A stretch of DNA of 64,000 nucleotides from Cystobacter fuscus (GTDB lineage Bacteria; Myxococcota; Myxococcia; Myxococcales; Myxococcaceae). The DNA lies in NCBI RefSeq assembly GCF_002305875.1, contig NZ_CP022098.1:12090001-12154000 (forward strand), in the 5' to 3' direction. This document shows, one piece after another, positions 1-9,699 of the stretch. The notes beneath the pieces are model-generated. The model worked only from the letters and a program-made list of their open reading frames with translations, was not told the origin of the DNA and did no database searches. Within the stretch, counting starts at the first letter, position 1. Each line of letters starts with the position of its first letter. Both the position numbers and the translations under genes were made by a program.

Positions 1-360
1 GGCCCGAGCCACCTCGTACAGCGACTGGTAGCCCGGCCACGTCACCACCGCGTGGTCCCCCGCCCCCAGGAGCACGTTCACCAGGATGAAGATCGCCTCC
101 TGCGCGCCCGCGAACGTCAACACCTGATCGGGCCGCACCCCGGGGTAGAGCCCGGCCAGCTCCTCGCGCAGCACCGGCAGCCCCGGCGTCTCGGTGTAGC
201 CCAGCGTCAACTGCTCCCAGCGCTCGCGGGCGTCCGCGTCCGCCAGCGCGAGCAGCTCGCTCATCCGCCACCCCTCGATGTCCGAGGAGCACAGCAGGTA
301 GGGCGCGCGGAACTCCCACTTCGAGAAATACCGCTCCAACTTGAACTCGGGAATGCGCAT
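1..360 (-). CDS. Class I/II PLP-dependent aminotransferase, N-terminal part only
   Basis: The gene starts with ATG at 360 and runs off the left edge, so about the first 120 residues are visible. They begin MRIPEFKLERYFSKWEF and contain the fold type I aminotransferase hallmarks: the N-terminal substrate-entry segment, a GYTETPGLPVLREELA block (the usual 'G-x-x-LR' region before the cofactor domain), FAGAQEAIF and then WPGYQSLYEVA, where the aromatic-rich PGY loop normally approaches the PLP ring. The PLP lysine lies outside the window. Substrate cannot be assigned from this part. It is divergently arranged with the LysM protein, with 108 bp between the starts. Confidence 0.85.
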   Translation of the reverse strand, partial: MRIPEFKLERYFSKWEFRAPYLLCSSDIEGWRMSELLALADADARERWEQLTLGYTETPGLPVLREELAGLYPGVRPDQVLTFAGAQEAIFILVNVLLGAGDHAVVTWPGYQSLYEVARA

Positions 361-468
361 ACCCCCCGTGTTACCGCGCTCCGGGTGCTCGATGAACGGG
401 AAGATGTGTGCGACACTCGGGCTCCCAACCGCTTCACCGCCATCCCCCCGAGAGAGAGGAGCTTCATC

Positions 469-1089
469 ATGGGCGACTACCGTATCCGCTCCGGCGACAC
501 CCTGAGCAGCATCGCGCAGCGCTACAACACCAGCGTCGACGCCTTGATGAAGGCCAACACGCAGATCAAGGACCCCAACCTCATCCTCGCGGACGACAAG
601 CTCAACATCCCGGGCGCCAAGGACGAGTTCGTGCAAGGGGGCCCCCAGGGCACCCTTCCGCCCGGCCAGCAGCTGCACGCGCAAGGTCCCGAGTCGGTGG
701 AGGGCCCCCAGGAAATCGGAGAGATGCCCGAGGGCCAGGTGGGCGATTGGATCCGCCAGGCGACGGAGAAGCTCAAGGCGGCGGGCGTGCCCGTGGAGAA
801 GATGAACCCCCAGGACATCGCGAAGATCATCCAGCACGAGTCCAGCGGCAATCCCAACGCCATCAACCTCTGGGATGACAACGCCAAGCGCGGCACGCCG
901 TCCATCGGCCTGATGCAGACCATCCAGCCGACGTTCGACGCGTACAAGCTGCCCGGCCACGACAACATCCGCGACCCGGTGGACAACATCATCGCGGCGG
1001 TGCGCTACTCCATCGACCGCTACGGCTCGGTGTCCAACGTGCCCGGCCTCCAGTCCATGAACGGCGGCGGCGGCTACGTCGGCTACTGA
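469..1089 (+). CDS. LysM and lytic-transglycosylase-like domain protein (206 aa)
   Basis: Predicted peptidoglycan-binding and cleaving protein. Residues about 3-50 form one LysM module (YRIRSGDTLSSIAQRY, then NPNLILADDKLNIP). After a Gly/Gln/Pro-rich linker, residues about 105-195 resemble a soluble lytic transglycosylase domain: an IIQHESSGNPNAIN segment supplying the probable catalytic Glu, then GTPSIGLMQTIQPTF and DPVDNIIAAVRY. I chose ATG 469 because a GAGAGAGGAG Shine-Dalgarno sits just upstream; the longer open frame upstream lies antisense to the aminotransferase. There is no signal peptide, so it is either exported by another route or released by lysis, like endolysins or tail-associated muralytic enzymes. 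The C-terminus is Gly-rich. Confidence 0.85.
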   Translation: MGDYRIRSGDTLSSIAQRYNTSVDALMKANTQIKDPNLILADDKLNIPGAKDEFVQGGPQGTLPPGQQLHAQGPESVEGPQEIGEMPEGQVGDWIRQATEKLKAAGVPVEKMNPQDIAKIIQHESSGNPNAINLWDDNAKRGTPSIGLMQTIQPTFDAYKLPGHDNIRDPVDNIIAAVRYSIDRYGSVSNVPGLQSMNGGGGYVGY

Positions 1090-1307
1090 GGCGCCCAGGG
1101 CCGCCCTCCCGAGCGGCGGCCCCCCTGGTTGGAGCCGCGAGGACACCGCTTCCCGGGCCCCCTCCATTGGCCCTTTCGCCACGGGTGCGATTTGGTGCTA
1201 CGATATCCTCCATCGTGCTCCTTTTTGATTCACCCTTCGTTCCCAACAGGCCGCCCCCCCTCTCGAACCCGGGGGCCGGCCGCTTCCCACTGGGGGGCGG
1301 CATCGTC

Positions 1308-1733
1308 GTGGAAGACACGCTCTGGCCGCTGCTGACGGTGCGGTTCGGGGCGGGCCTCTCGGGCGAGACGTTCGACGCCTACCTGGACTGGCGTACCGAG
1401 TGCCTCCAGCGGTGTGAGCCGCACGTGAGCATCATCGACGCGCGCGCGGTGCCCATCCGCGTGGCCCCCTACCGCCAGCGCTACATCGACTGGCTGCGCG
1501 AGCACGAGTGTGCCCTGCGCGAGTGGATGATCGGCTCGGCGTACGTGCTCAACTCCCCGGAAGGGCACATGCTCGCGAGCCTCATCCGTCACGGGGCCGC
1601 GCTGCACACGCCCTTCGTCGTCACCCGCACGCTGCCGGAGGCGGCCACCTGGGCCGCGGGACAGTTCCAGGAGCGGGGGCTCGGCGAGGCCGCGCGGCGG
1701 GTGCGCGCCCACTACGCCCTGCCCACGAGTTGA
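1308..1733 (+). CDS. Hypothetical protein, possibly STAS-like (141 aa)
   Basis: Function not recognised. The visible pattern, a beta-strand PLLTVRF, then SGETFDAYLDWRTE, then VSIIDARAV, followed by an amphipathic helix and a second helical half ending in RRVRAHYALPTS, is compatible with a STAS/SpoIIAA-like alpha/beta fold, but this is only a shape impression. The start is uncertain: the frame is open back to 1167, but the N-terminal 47 residues of that version are Pro/Gly-rich and non-protein-like. GTG 1308 follows a GGGGGG purine run at a suitable distance. It stands alone between the LysM gene and mtnP. Confidence 0.55.
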   Translation: MEDTLWPLLTVRFGAGLSGETFDAYLDWRTECLQRCEPHVSIIDARAVPIRVAPYRQRYIDWLREHECALREWMIGSAYVLNSPEGHMLASLIRHGAALHTPFVVTRTLPEAATWAAGQFQERGLGEAARRVRAHYALPTS

Positions 1734-1821
1734 GCCCGGCATCACTTCGGCGCTTGCCTCGGGAGCGCACGGCGGGAAGAGTGGCCGCCCACGCCCATTC
1801 CCCCACGCCCGGAGCTCCGCC

Positions 1822-2706
1822 ATGTCGCCTTCCCCCACCCCGGTCATCGGCATCATCGGAGGCAGTGGCCTCTACCAGATCGACGGCCTGGAGAACGTCG
1901 TCTGGCGTGAGGTGAGCACGCCCTTTGGCGCGCCCTCGGACGCGCTGTGCTTCGGCACCCTCGAGGGCACGCCCGTGGTGTTCCTGCCGCGCCATGGCCG
2001 GGGGCACCGCATCGCCCCGTCGGAGATCAACTTCCGCGCCAACATCGACGCGCTCAAGCGCTCGGGGGTGACGGACGTGCTGTCGGTGTCCGCGGTGGGC
2101 AGCCTGCGCGAGGACCTGCCCCCGGGCACCTTCGTGGTGGTGGACCAGTTCATCGACCGCACCTTCGCGCGCACCAAGAGCTTCTTCGGCACCGGGTGCG
2201 TGGCGCACGTGTCCATGGCCCGGCCGGTGTGCTCGCGCCTGGGGGACGCGGTGATGGGCGGCTGCGAGACGCTCGGCATCCCCGCGCGGCGCGGCGGCAC
2301 CTACCTGGTGATGGAGGGGCCCCAGTTCTCCTCGCACGCCGAGAGCGAGCTGTACCGCTCCTGGGGCTGCAGCGTGATCGGCATGACGAACATGCCCGAG
2401 GCCAAGCTCGCCCGGGAGGCGGAGCTCTGCTACGCGAGCGTGGCCATGGTCACCGACTTCGACTGCTGGCACCCGGGCCATGACGCCGTCACCGTGGACC
2501 AGGTCGTCGCGGTGATGACGGCCAACTCGGGCAAGGCGCGCGCGCTGGTGAAGAACACCGTGCCCCGGCTCGGCAAACACTCCGTGCCGTGCGTCCACGG
2601 CTGCCAGCGGGCGCTCGACCACGCCATCATGACCGCCCCCGACGCGCGCGACCCCGCCGTCCTCGCCCGGCTCGACGCCGTGGCCGGCCGGGTGCTCCGC
2701 CGCTGA
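1822..2706 (+). CDS. mtnP: S-methyl-5'-thioadenosine phosphorylase (MtnP, 294 aa)
   Basis: Cleaves methylthioadenosine, a by-product of polyamine and homoserine-lactone synthesis, with phosphate to adenine and 5-methylthioribose-1-phosphate. The N-terminal phosphate loop IGIIGGSGLY, the PRHGRGH segment, the EGPQFSSHAES substrate block and TDFDCW (the Asp residues that select adenine over guanine in MTAPs) are all present. Length matches the family. TNMPEA replaces the usual TxxPE segment and is conservative. The start at ATG 1822 fits the family N-terminus. The next genes, after one unrelated secreted-protein gene, are mtnA and a class II aldolase, so the three together define an MTA-disposal route. 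Confidence 0.95.
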   Translation: MSPSPTPVIGIIGGSGLYQIDGLENVVWREVSTPFGAPSDALCFGTLEGTPVVFLPRHGRGHRIAPSEINFRANIDALKRSGVTDVLSVSAVGSLREDLPPGTFVVVDQFIDRTFARTKSFFGTGCVAHVSMARPVCSRLGDAVMGGCETLGIPARRGGTYLVMEGPQFSSHAESELYRSWGCSVIGMTNMPEAKLAREAELCYASVAMVTDFDCWHPGHDAVTVDQVVAVMTANSGKARALVKNTVPRLGKHSVPCVHGCQRALDHAIMTAPDARDPAVLARLDAVAGRVLRR

Positions 2707-2773
2707 CGCTCGCGGGCCCTTCCGCTCCCAGTAAAACGGAAACACATGGATTAACCGGCCTTATCCGAAGTAG

Positions 2774-2810
2774 GAGGAGGACTCCCCGGCCTGCGCCGGG
2801 CATCCTCCTC
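2774..2810 (+). promoter_or_regulatory. Strong stem-loop between mtnP and the secreted-protein gene
   Basis: The arms GAGGAGGA (2774-2781) and TCCTCCTC (2803-2810) pair perfectly, and inside them CCCGGC (2785-2790) pairs with GCCGGG (2795-2800) around a four-base loop. There is no U-tract after it, so it is not a classical intrinsic terminator. It ends only 14 bases before the start codon of the next gene, and its 5' arm is itself a perfect anti-Shine-Dalgarno complement type sequence (GGAGG), so it could work as an mRNA stabiliser, attenuator or translational control element. I could not match it to a known riboswitch. Confidence 0.6.
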
Positions 2811-2824
2811 GGGAAAGGGCCGGT

Positions 2825-4168
2825 ATGCGTCTGGTTCGGCAGTGGGTGATTGGCTCCCTCGCGGTGCGGCTGCTGCTCGGCGCGACGGAGGCACGGGCGG
2901 ACAGCTACGACAACGTGTGGATGGAGAGCCATTACATCTCCCAGTGTTCCTTCACGTCGGCCAACCCCACGGTGAAGAACATCTCCACCGCGGCGCCGGG
3001 CCATGGCGCCCTGAATGATTGGCGCATCGGCAATGGCAGCGCGGACGCGGTGGACCCGGGCACCTCGGCCATCGGGGCCATCGGCCTGCTGTATGGCCAT
3101 CAGCGGCTGGTGGCCGCGGGGCGCAGCAACGCCGATCTGGACAACCGGGTGAAGACGGCGCTCAGCGGCTACTTCTGGAGCTGGGCGCGCAACCCGCAGA
3201 ACCACGTCACCGAGACGGTCAACGGCGTCACCCGCGTGGGCTTCATGCAGCCGCCCACGGGACAGTTCGTCAACTACGACGTCAACGGCAACCGCACCAA
3301 CTCGTTCCCCGGCGGGGCGGCCGCCACGGCCGAGGTGCTCATCGCCATGCGCAAGTACTGTCTGTATTCGCCCAATGGGGATCGGGCGAACTACCAGTCG
3401 GAGAACTATCTCCAGGCGCACCGGATGGCGGACTACGTCAACGCCCACCTGGGCTCGTGGACCATCGACCGCGCCTACGCCGTGGCGGCCTTCCGCGCCT
3501 TCTCGCACTGGGCCTCGGCGGTGGGCGATACCGCCACCGCGACCTTCTACGACAACCAGGCGAACACCGTCGCTGGCTGGCTCGCCAACGCGCAGGACAA
3601 GGGAAGCTGGGGCAACTACTACGCCTACCTCGATGGCGCCGGCAATGGCGTCTACAACGGGGGCATCGACCAGACGGGCTTCTCGCCCTACGAGTTCAGC
3701 GCGCGCGACCCGGGCGAGGCGTACGCGAAGAAGCTCGCGGACTGGTGGGAGACGGGCACGGCCTACAACGGCGTCCCCTTGAGCATCGCGAGCGGGCGCT
3801 ACGCGGGCGGCGTGCACCAGTGGACCCCGCAGAATGGCACCGACACCAAGGTGTACCCGGGCTCCGCGCTCCAGCTCGCCGACGCGGAGTGGAAGATCGC
3901 CCGCGCCACGGGCAACTACCATGACCTGTATGGCGCGGCGTGGCGCCACTACAACTTCGCCGTGTCGGCCCTGAACTCGACGAGCGGCTCGGGCTGCTGG
4001 GTCAACAACACGTCCGTGGACGGCGTCCCCGGTGGGTTCGTCGACTGGGTGGACACCGCCACCGGAGCCCGACCCGTCGCCTGGCAGCGCTTCGTGGACA
4101 CGAGCGCCTATATGATCATCGCCACCGAGCAGCTCGCCTTCTCCAACCTCGTGGACTGGAGCCACTGA
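2825..4168 (+). CDS. Secreted protein, probable (alpha/alpha)6-barrel glycosidase-like (447 aa)
   Basis: Residues 1-26 form a signal peptide ([12 protein letters not shown], hydrophobic core, cut near EARA-DS). The mature part is rich in Trp, Tyr, Gly and Asn and made of repeated helical units such as [43 protein letters not shown] and [19 protein letters not shown], a composition typical of six-hairpin glycoside hydrolases, but I recognise no family signature or certain catalytic pair. Three or more cysteines suggest disulfides outside the cytoplasm. It interrupts the mtnP-mtnA order on the same strand. A degradative role on polysaccharide would suit a predatory myxobacterium; this is inference. 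Confidence 0.6.
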   Translation: MRLVRQWVIGSLAVRLLLGATEARADSYDNVWMESHYISQCSFTSANPTVKNISTAAPGHGALNDWRIGNGSADAVDPGTSAIGAIGLLYGHQRLVAAGRSNADLDNRVKTALSGYFWSWARNPQNHVTETVNGVTRVGFMQPPTGQFVNYDVNGNRTNSFPGGAAATAEVLIAMRKYCLYSPNGDRANYQSENYLQAHRMADYVNAHLGSWTIDRAYAVAAFRAFSHWASAVGDTATATFYDNQANTVAGWLANAQDKGSWGNYYAYLDGAGNGVYNGGIDQTGFSPYEFSARDPGEAYAKKLADWWETGTAYNGVPLSIASGRYAGGVHQWTPQNGTDTKVYPGSALQLADAEWKIARATGNYHDLYGAAWRHYNFAVSALNSTSGSGCWVNNTSVDGVPGGFVDWVDTATGARPVAWQRFVDTSAYMIIATEQLAFSNLVDWSH

Positions 4169-4173
4169 GCGCT

Positions 4174-4220
4174 CCCTGGCCGGGCCGCCTGAATTCCACC
4201 AGACAGGCCCGCCGCCAGGG
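4174..4220 (+). terminator. Hairpin after the secreted-protein gene
   Basis: CCCTGGC (4174-4180) and CGGGCC (4181-4186) pair with GGCCCG (4206-4211) and GCCAGGG (4214-4220), giving a 13-pair stem with a two-base bulge and a 19-base loop. It lies between the stop codon of the secreted-protein gene and mtnA. No U-tract follows, so factor-dependent termination or processing is as likely as intrinsic termination. Confidence 0.45.
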
Positions 4221-4256
4221 CATGATGAGGGAGTTTGTCCCCCACGGGAGAGCCGC

Positions 4257-5368
<1,112 letters not shown>

Positions 5369-5372
<4 letters not shown>

Positions 5373-6028
5373 GCGCACCGGACGAGCGCGCGCTGCGCGA
5401 GGAGATGATCGCCACGGGCCGCCGGATGAACGCCACGGGGCTCAACCAGGGCACCAGTGGCAACCTGAGCGTGCGGGTGGAGGGCGGCTTCCTGCTCACG
5501 CCCTCGGGGATGGACTACGACACGCTCGCGCCGGGGGACATGGTGCGGATGCGGATGGACGGCACGTACGAGGGGCACCGCGAGCCGTCCACCGAGTGGC
5601 GCATCCACCGGGACATCCTCGCCACGCGGCCCGAGGTGGGGGGAGTGCTGCACGCGCATTCCATGTTCAGCACGAGCCTGGCGTGCCTGCGCCGGCCGAT
5701 TCCGGCCTTCCACTACATGGTGACGCGCGCGGGGGGCGAGGACATCCGGTGCTCGGACTACGCCACGTTCGGCACCGAGGAGCTGTCGCGGCACGTGCTG
5801 GTGGCGCTGGAGGGCCGGCTGGCGTGCCTGATGGCCAACCACGGCATGGTGGCGTTGGGGGCGACGCTGGCGGGGGCGTTCAAGCTGGCGGTGGAGGTGG
5901 AGACGCTCGCGGCCATGTACTGGCGCGCGCTCCAGGTGGGCGAGCCCGTGCTGCTGGAGTCGGCGGAGATGCAACGGGTGCTGGAGAAGTTCAAGACGTA
6001 CGGCCAGAAGCCCACGCGCGGAGGCTGA
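5369..6028 (+). CDS. FucA-like class II aldolase, probable methylthioribulose-1-phosphate aldolase (219 aa)
   Basis: A zinc-dependent class II aldolase. Glu76 (PSTEWRIH), His95 and His97 (HAHS) and His158 (NHGM) align, each with an offset of three, with the catalytic Glu73 and zinc ligands His92, His94, His155 of E. coli fuculose-1-phosphate aldolase. It is translationally coupled to mtnA and near mtnP. In Rhodospirillum and some E. coli, a FucA-like enzyme (Ald2) splits methylthioribulose-1-phosphate into dihydroxyacetone phosphate and methylthioacetaldehyde (the DHAP shunt). The alternative is the MtnB dehydratase, a more distant member of the same superfamily; the close FucA-like motif context favours the aldolase. 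The start is GTG 5369. Confidence 0.8.
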
Positions 6029-6370
6029 GCCCCTGAGCTCCGTCCTCTGGGGTCCCGGCACTTCTCACGAACTCGGTGCTGCTTCCGTAGCGTCTGGCCC
6101 CCGCGGCCTCGCTTCCTTCTCGAGGCGCGGCGTAGAGCGGCGCTGTCGCGAAACCTGCATTGCTCCCCTTGGGCAAATCACGCAACAGACCCATCCAACC
6201 GGCCAGCCCACAGGGGCACCGCGCTCCCAACACGCGGGCGTCACGTGGCCCACACTCGAGGCGGAAGTGTCCCTTCTGCCAATTGTGGCGGAAGCGTGTC
6301 TCACGCACCTTGAGCGATCACGATCTGGCATGTGGAATGGGCCGGTTCCTCCCTAGCCCGTGAGTCCCTC
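6029..6370. other. Intergenic stretch without a recognised gene
   Basis: About 340 bp between the aldolase and a lipoprotein gene. The open frames here are short, Pro/Arg/Ala-rich and overlap on both strands, which is the noise expected at this GC content. I see no convincing stem-loop or promoter consensus, although the promoter of the lipoprotein gene must lie near its right end. Confidence 0.5.
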
Positions 6371-6742
6371 ATGAACCTGAAGAACCTCGCCTCGAGCCTC
6401 GCCGTGCTGTCCCTGGGCCTGACGTCCGCGTGTGTCTACACCGAGCCCGTCCCCGGAGACGTGACCTTCACCTGGACCTTCGACGGCTACAGCTGCGCCC
6501 GCGATGGCGAGGTCAGGGACGTCCACATCACCATCCCCGGCGAGTCGCTCGAGAACCGCGGCTACTACCCCTGCAGCGCCAACGGCTACGACGGCGTCAC
6601 GCTCTACGACTTCTACCCGGGCGACTACGACTTCTACATCGAGGCCATCGATTATTCCGGCTACGTCTCCTTCGAGGCGAGCGGCCACTTCTACGTGGAT
6701 GGCGACACCCACGTGCGCGTGGATCTCTACCCCGCTCGCTGA
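6371..6742 (+). CDS. Small lipoprotein of unknown function (123 aa)
   Basis: Residues 1-20 form a lipoprotein signal (MNLKNLASSLAVLSLGLTSAC) with a lipobox ending at the Cys. The mature part is acidic and aromatic-rich with two further Cys (YSCARDGE and YYPCSANG) and repeated Tyr-Asp motifs, and looks like a small all-beta (Ig-like or carboxypeptidase-regulatory-like) domain: VTFTWTF, VHITIPG, YDFYIEAIDY, HVRVDLYP. I recognise no family. ATG 6371 is chosen over an upstream in-frame ATG at 6332 because only the shorter version starts with the signal sequence. Confidence 0.7.
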   Translation: MNLKNLASSLAVLSLGLTSACVYTEPVPGDVTFTWTFDGYSCARDGEVRDVHITIPGESLENRGYYPCSANGYDGVTLYDFYPGDYDFYIEAIDYSGYVSFEASGHFYVDGDTHVRVDLYPAR

Positions 6743-6829
6743 CGAAAACCGCACGCTCCGGGTGTCCGTTCCTTGTCAGACCCCCCCTGTATTCTTCCTC
6801 TCATGCACGACGCATCAGGGAGGCCGATC

Positions 6830-7513
6830 ATGAACGGACGCACGGAGTCACCCCACGTCTCGGAGAACAAGCTGGGGCGCTACCTCACGGCGGCACCCGC
6901 GCTGCGCAAGCAGCTCATCCACACCCAGAAGCATCCCCCGGATCCGCGTTACCTGCGCTACCCCGACGCCGCCCACGCCATCACCGACTTCCTCTGCCAT
7001 GGCCAGGACGAGTCCATCCTGCGCCGCCACCAGCACCGGCTCGCCACCACCGTCTTCGAGTCCGAGTACGACGCGCACCGCGCCCAGTCGTGCATCGAGG
7101 CCATCGAGCACTACCGCCGGCTGCACCCGTCCCTGGGGCTCGGCGGCCTCATCGCCACCACCGTGGGCGACGCGCCGCCCCCGCTCGAGGTGGCCGGCGT
7201 GAGCATCCAGGTGCGGCCCCAGGTCGTGCTCCAGGCGGTGGACGCGCACGGCGACAACCAGGTCGGCCTGCTCAAGCTCTACTTCTCCAAGCACCACCCG
7301 CTGGACGAGCGCTCCGGGCAGTACATCGCCACGCTGCTGAGCGCCTTCGCCGAGCAGCACCTCGCGCCGCTCGGACCGCTGGATTCCCGGCGGATGCTCG
7401 TGGTGGACGTGTTCGCCGGCCGGGCCTACTCGGCCCCCCGCGCCCGCACGCGCCGCCTGTGCGACGTGCGCCACGCCTGCGAGGAGATCGCCGCTCGCTG
7501 GGCCGTACACTAA
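6830..7513 (+). CDS. Hypothetical cytoplasmic protein (227 aa)
   Basis: Not recognised. It has no signal or membrane segment. The first half is helical (ENKLGRYLTAAPALRKQL, a His-rich stretch around RRHQHR), and the second half alternates strands and helices (VSIQVRPQVVLQA, VGLLKLYFSK, RMLVVDVFAGRAY). The latter, with short strands and a central acidic VVDVF, vaguely recalls nuclease-like folds, but I cannot point to catalytic residues. The start at ATG 6830 has an AGGGAGG Shine-Dalgarno; in-frame upstream starts at 6773 and 6803 lack one. The gene stands 87 bp after the lipoprotein gene on the same strand. Confidence 0.6.
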   Translation: MNGRTESPHVSENKLGRYLTAAPALRKQLIHTQKHPPDPRYLRYPDAAHAITDFLCHGQDESILRRHQHRLATTVFESEYDAHRAQSCIEAIEHYRRLHPSLGLGGLIATTVGDAPPPLEVAGVSIQVRPQVVLQAVDAHGDNQVGLLKLYFSKHHPLDERSGQYIATLLSAFAEQHLAPLGPLDSRRMLVVDVFAGRAYSAPRARTRRLCDVRHACEEIAARWAVH

Positions 7514-7627
7514 CCGACGTTCCCCCCTGCCCGGCGGGGAACCGGTTTCGCGCGCCGCCCTTGTCGCCAGGGGGGTGGGTCGTTCAGACTCCCACCCCTC
7601 ACGCTATCTCCTAGAGGGGCGACGGCC

Positions 7628-8590
7628 TTGGTGGACGCATTGTGGGAACGACGGGCCTTGCTCGTCTCGGGCAAGGGCGGCGTGGGCAAGACGACCGTCG
7701 CGGCGGCGCTCGCGCGCGCGGCGGTGAGTGCCGGCAAGCGGGTGCTGCTCGCCGAGGTCGAGCTGGGCTCGGAGAACGCGGACAGCCCCTCGCCCCTGGC
7801 GGAGCTCGTGGGCGCGCGCCCCTCTGGCGCCCAGGTCGTCTCCGTGTCCGAGCGCCTGTCCTTCGTGCGCCTGTCGGCCATCGAGGGCCAGCGCCTCTTC
7901 CTCCAGGACATCCTCCCCCTGAGGGTCATGGCGGACGCGGCCATGCGCATGCGCGCCCTGCGCCGCTTCCTGGAGGCCGCCCCCGCCCTGCGGGAGATGG
8001 GCGTGCTCTACCAGATGCTCCACCTGCTGCGGCTCACGCGGCCGGATGGCCAGGCGAAGCACCCCCTGTGCATCCTGGATCTGCCGGCCACGGGCCACGC
8101 GCTCGCGCTCGCGGCACTGCCCGACACGCTCCTGTCCGTCATGCCCGGCGGCCCCATCGGGCGCTCGGTGCGCGAGGGGCTCACGCTCTTGAGGGATCCC
8201 GCCCTCACCGGCACGGTGCTCGTCACCCTGCCCGAGCCCCTGCCCGTGAGCGAGACGCTGGAGCTGGCCACCGCCATCGGCAGCCACGGCATTCCGCTCG
8301 CCGCGGGGGTGCTCAACCGCATGCCGGACAATCCCTTCTCGCCGGACGGGCGGGACGCGGTGAAGCGGCTGCTCGAAGCGCACGGGCCGCACCGGGGCCA
8401 GCGCGCGCTGGGCCGCCTGGACAGGGCTCGCGCGGCGCAGAGCCGGCTGGAGACGAACTTCCCCGCGCAGCTGCTCACCCTGCCGGAGCAGGCCGCCACG
8501 GACAGGCGCCTGGTGGAGCAGCTCGCCGCGCACCTCACCCGAGTGCCCTCGACCCCCGCCTCGCGCGAGAGCGCCGGAGCCCAGCCATGA
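7628..8590 (+). CDS. Get3/ArsA-like ATPase, first of a tandem pair (320 aa)
   Basis: Deviant-Walker P-loop ATPase of the SIMIBI class. The N-terminus has SGKGGVGKTT, including the signature lysine (first K) that reaches across the dimer, and LCILDLPATGHAL as the switch II / Walker B region; LAEVEL is the switch-like strand. It lacks the usual DxDP in that strand (EVELGS instead), so nucleotide hydrolysis may be altered. It overlaps the next ATPase gene by four bases (ATGA), suggesting a heterodimer. Related tandem Get3-like pairs occur in actinobacteria (for example Rv3679-Rv3680). The first codon is TTG 7628 or GTG 7631, both after AGAGGGG. Confidence 0.85.
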   Translation: MVDALWERRALLVSGKGGVGKTTVAAALARAAVSAGKRVLLAEVELGSENADSPSPLAELVGARPSGAQVVSVSERLSFVRLSAIEGQRLFLQDILPLRVMADAAMRMRALRRFLEAAPALREMGVLYQMLHLLRLTRPDGQAKHPLCILDLPATGHALALAALPDTLLSVMPGGPIGRSVREGLTLLRDPALTGTVLVTLPEPLPVSETLELATAIGSHGIPLAAGVLNRMPDNPFSPDGRDAVKRLLEAHGPHRGQRALGRLDRARAAQSRLETNFPAQLLTLPEQAATDRRLVEQLAAHLTRVPSTPASRESAGAQP

Positions 8591-9699
8591 GCCTGCAATC
8601 CCTGCTGCGTGACAAGCGCGTCCTCGTGCTGTGTGGCGCGGGCGGCGTGGGCAAGACGACGACGGCGGCGGCGCTGGGCGTGGCGGCGGCGCGCTCGGGC
8701 CGCAAGGTGCTGGTGCTCACCATCGACCCCGCGCGGAGGCTCGCCGAGGCCATGGGCCTGAAGGAGGGCGGCGCCGAGCCCACCACCATTCCCCCCGAGC
8801 GGCTGTTTGCCGGGGGCACGCCGGGGACGGGCCGGCTGGACGTGTGGATGTTGGATCCGCGCGTCGTCTTCGAGCGCTTCGTGCACCGGTTGTCGCCCAC
8901 GCCCGAGGCGGCGCGCACCATCCTCGACAACCGGCTCTACCGCTTCCTGTCGGACCTGGTGGCGGGCATGCAGGAGTACGCCGCGGCCGAGGCGTTGGAT
9001 CACTTCCTCGACGAGGGGAAGTACGATCTGGTGGTGCTGGACACGCCCCCGAGCCGCCACGCGCTGGACTTCCTGGAGGCACCGGGGCGGCTGGCGCGCT
9101 TCCTGGATGATCGCATCGTGTCGCTCTTCCTGCCCGAGGAGAAGGGACGCGGGGGGCGGCTGTGGCGCAAGACGTCGCAGCTGCTCGGCAACGTGCTGGG
9201 GAGCATCTTCGGCGAGGGCTTCACCCAGGAGATGCGCGCCTTCCTCGGAGCCTTCAGCGGACTGTTCGCCGGCATCCGGCTGCGCGCGGACCGGCTGCGC
9301 GAGCGGCTGTCGGCGAAGGACGCGGCCTTCCTGCTGGTGACGTCGCCGGAGCAGGCGTCGCTGGACGAGGCGTCCTTCTTCCGGGACATGCTGCACGAGA
9401 AGGGCCTGCCCTTCGCGGGCTACGTGCTCAACCGGAGCTGGGCGCGCGAGGACGGACTCCTGCCGCCCGAGGGGCTGTTGCGGCACGTGGAGGACGACAC
9501 CGCGCGCGGCGGGGTGGAGGCGCTCATCCGCCTGGCCGAGCAGGAGCGAGCCCGGGCCGAGGTGCACCGGGGACTGTTGCAGCGGCTGGCGGAGAAGCTG
9601 CCCGCGGGCGCGGTGGCGGTGGCCGCCCCCGAGTCCGGAGGCGAGCTGGAGGACTTCGGGGGCCTGGTGCGTCTGGGCGACGCGCTCGCCATGGGCTAG
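8587..9699 (+). CDS. Get3/ArsA-like ATPase, second of a tandem pair (370 aa)
   Basis: Partner of the preceding gene. The P-loop reads CGAGGVGKTT: the canonical signature lysine of Get3/ArsA (GKGG) is replaced by Ala, while the Walker lysine and TT remain. The switch I strand is LTIDPARRLAEAMG with the canonical DPA, and switch II is VVLDTPPSRHALDFL. A central helical insertion (about residues 175-240) could form the client- or membrane-binding groove of Get3 proteins. The two subunits are therefore complementary: one has the signature lysine, the other the DPA. Role unknown; possibilities are tail-anchored protein handling or envelope maintenance. The stop is shared with the convergent NTF2-like gene through a CTAG. 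Confidence 0.88.
   Translation: MSLQSLLRDKRVLVLCGAGGVGKTTTAAALGVAAARSGRKVLVLTIDPARRLAEAMGLKEGGAEPTTIPPERLFAGGTPGTGRLDVWMLDPRVVFERFVHRLSPTPEAARTILDNRLYRFLSDLVAGMQEYAAAEALDHFLDEGKYDLVVLDTPPSRHALDFLEAPGRLARFLDDRIVSLFLPEEKGRGGRLWRKTSQLLGNVLGSIFGEGFTQEMRAFLGAFSGLFAGIRLRADRLRERLSAKDAAFLLVTSPEQASLDEASFFRDMLHEKGLPFAGYVLNRSWAREDGLLPPEGLLRHVEDDTARGGVEALIRLAEQERARAEVHRGLLQRLAEKLPAGAVAVAAPESGGELEDFGGLVRLGDALAMG

Noticed and set aside
2707-2824. SAM or other methionine-cycle riboswitch before the gene after mtnP
   Set aside because: Only a single stem-loop with an asymmetric bulge is seen; there is no multi-helix core that fits known SAM, SAH or MTA-related aptamers.
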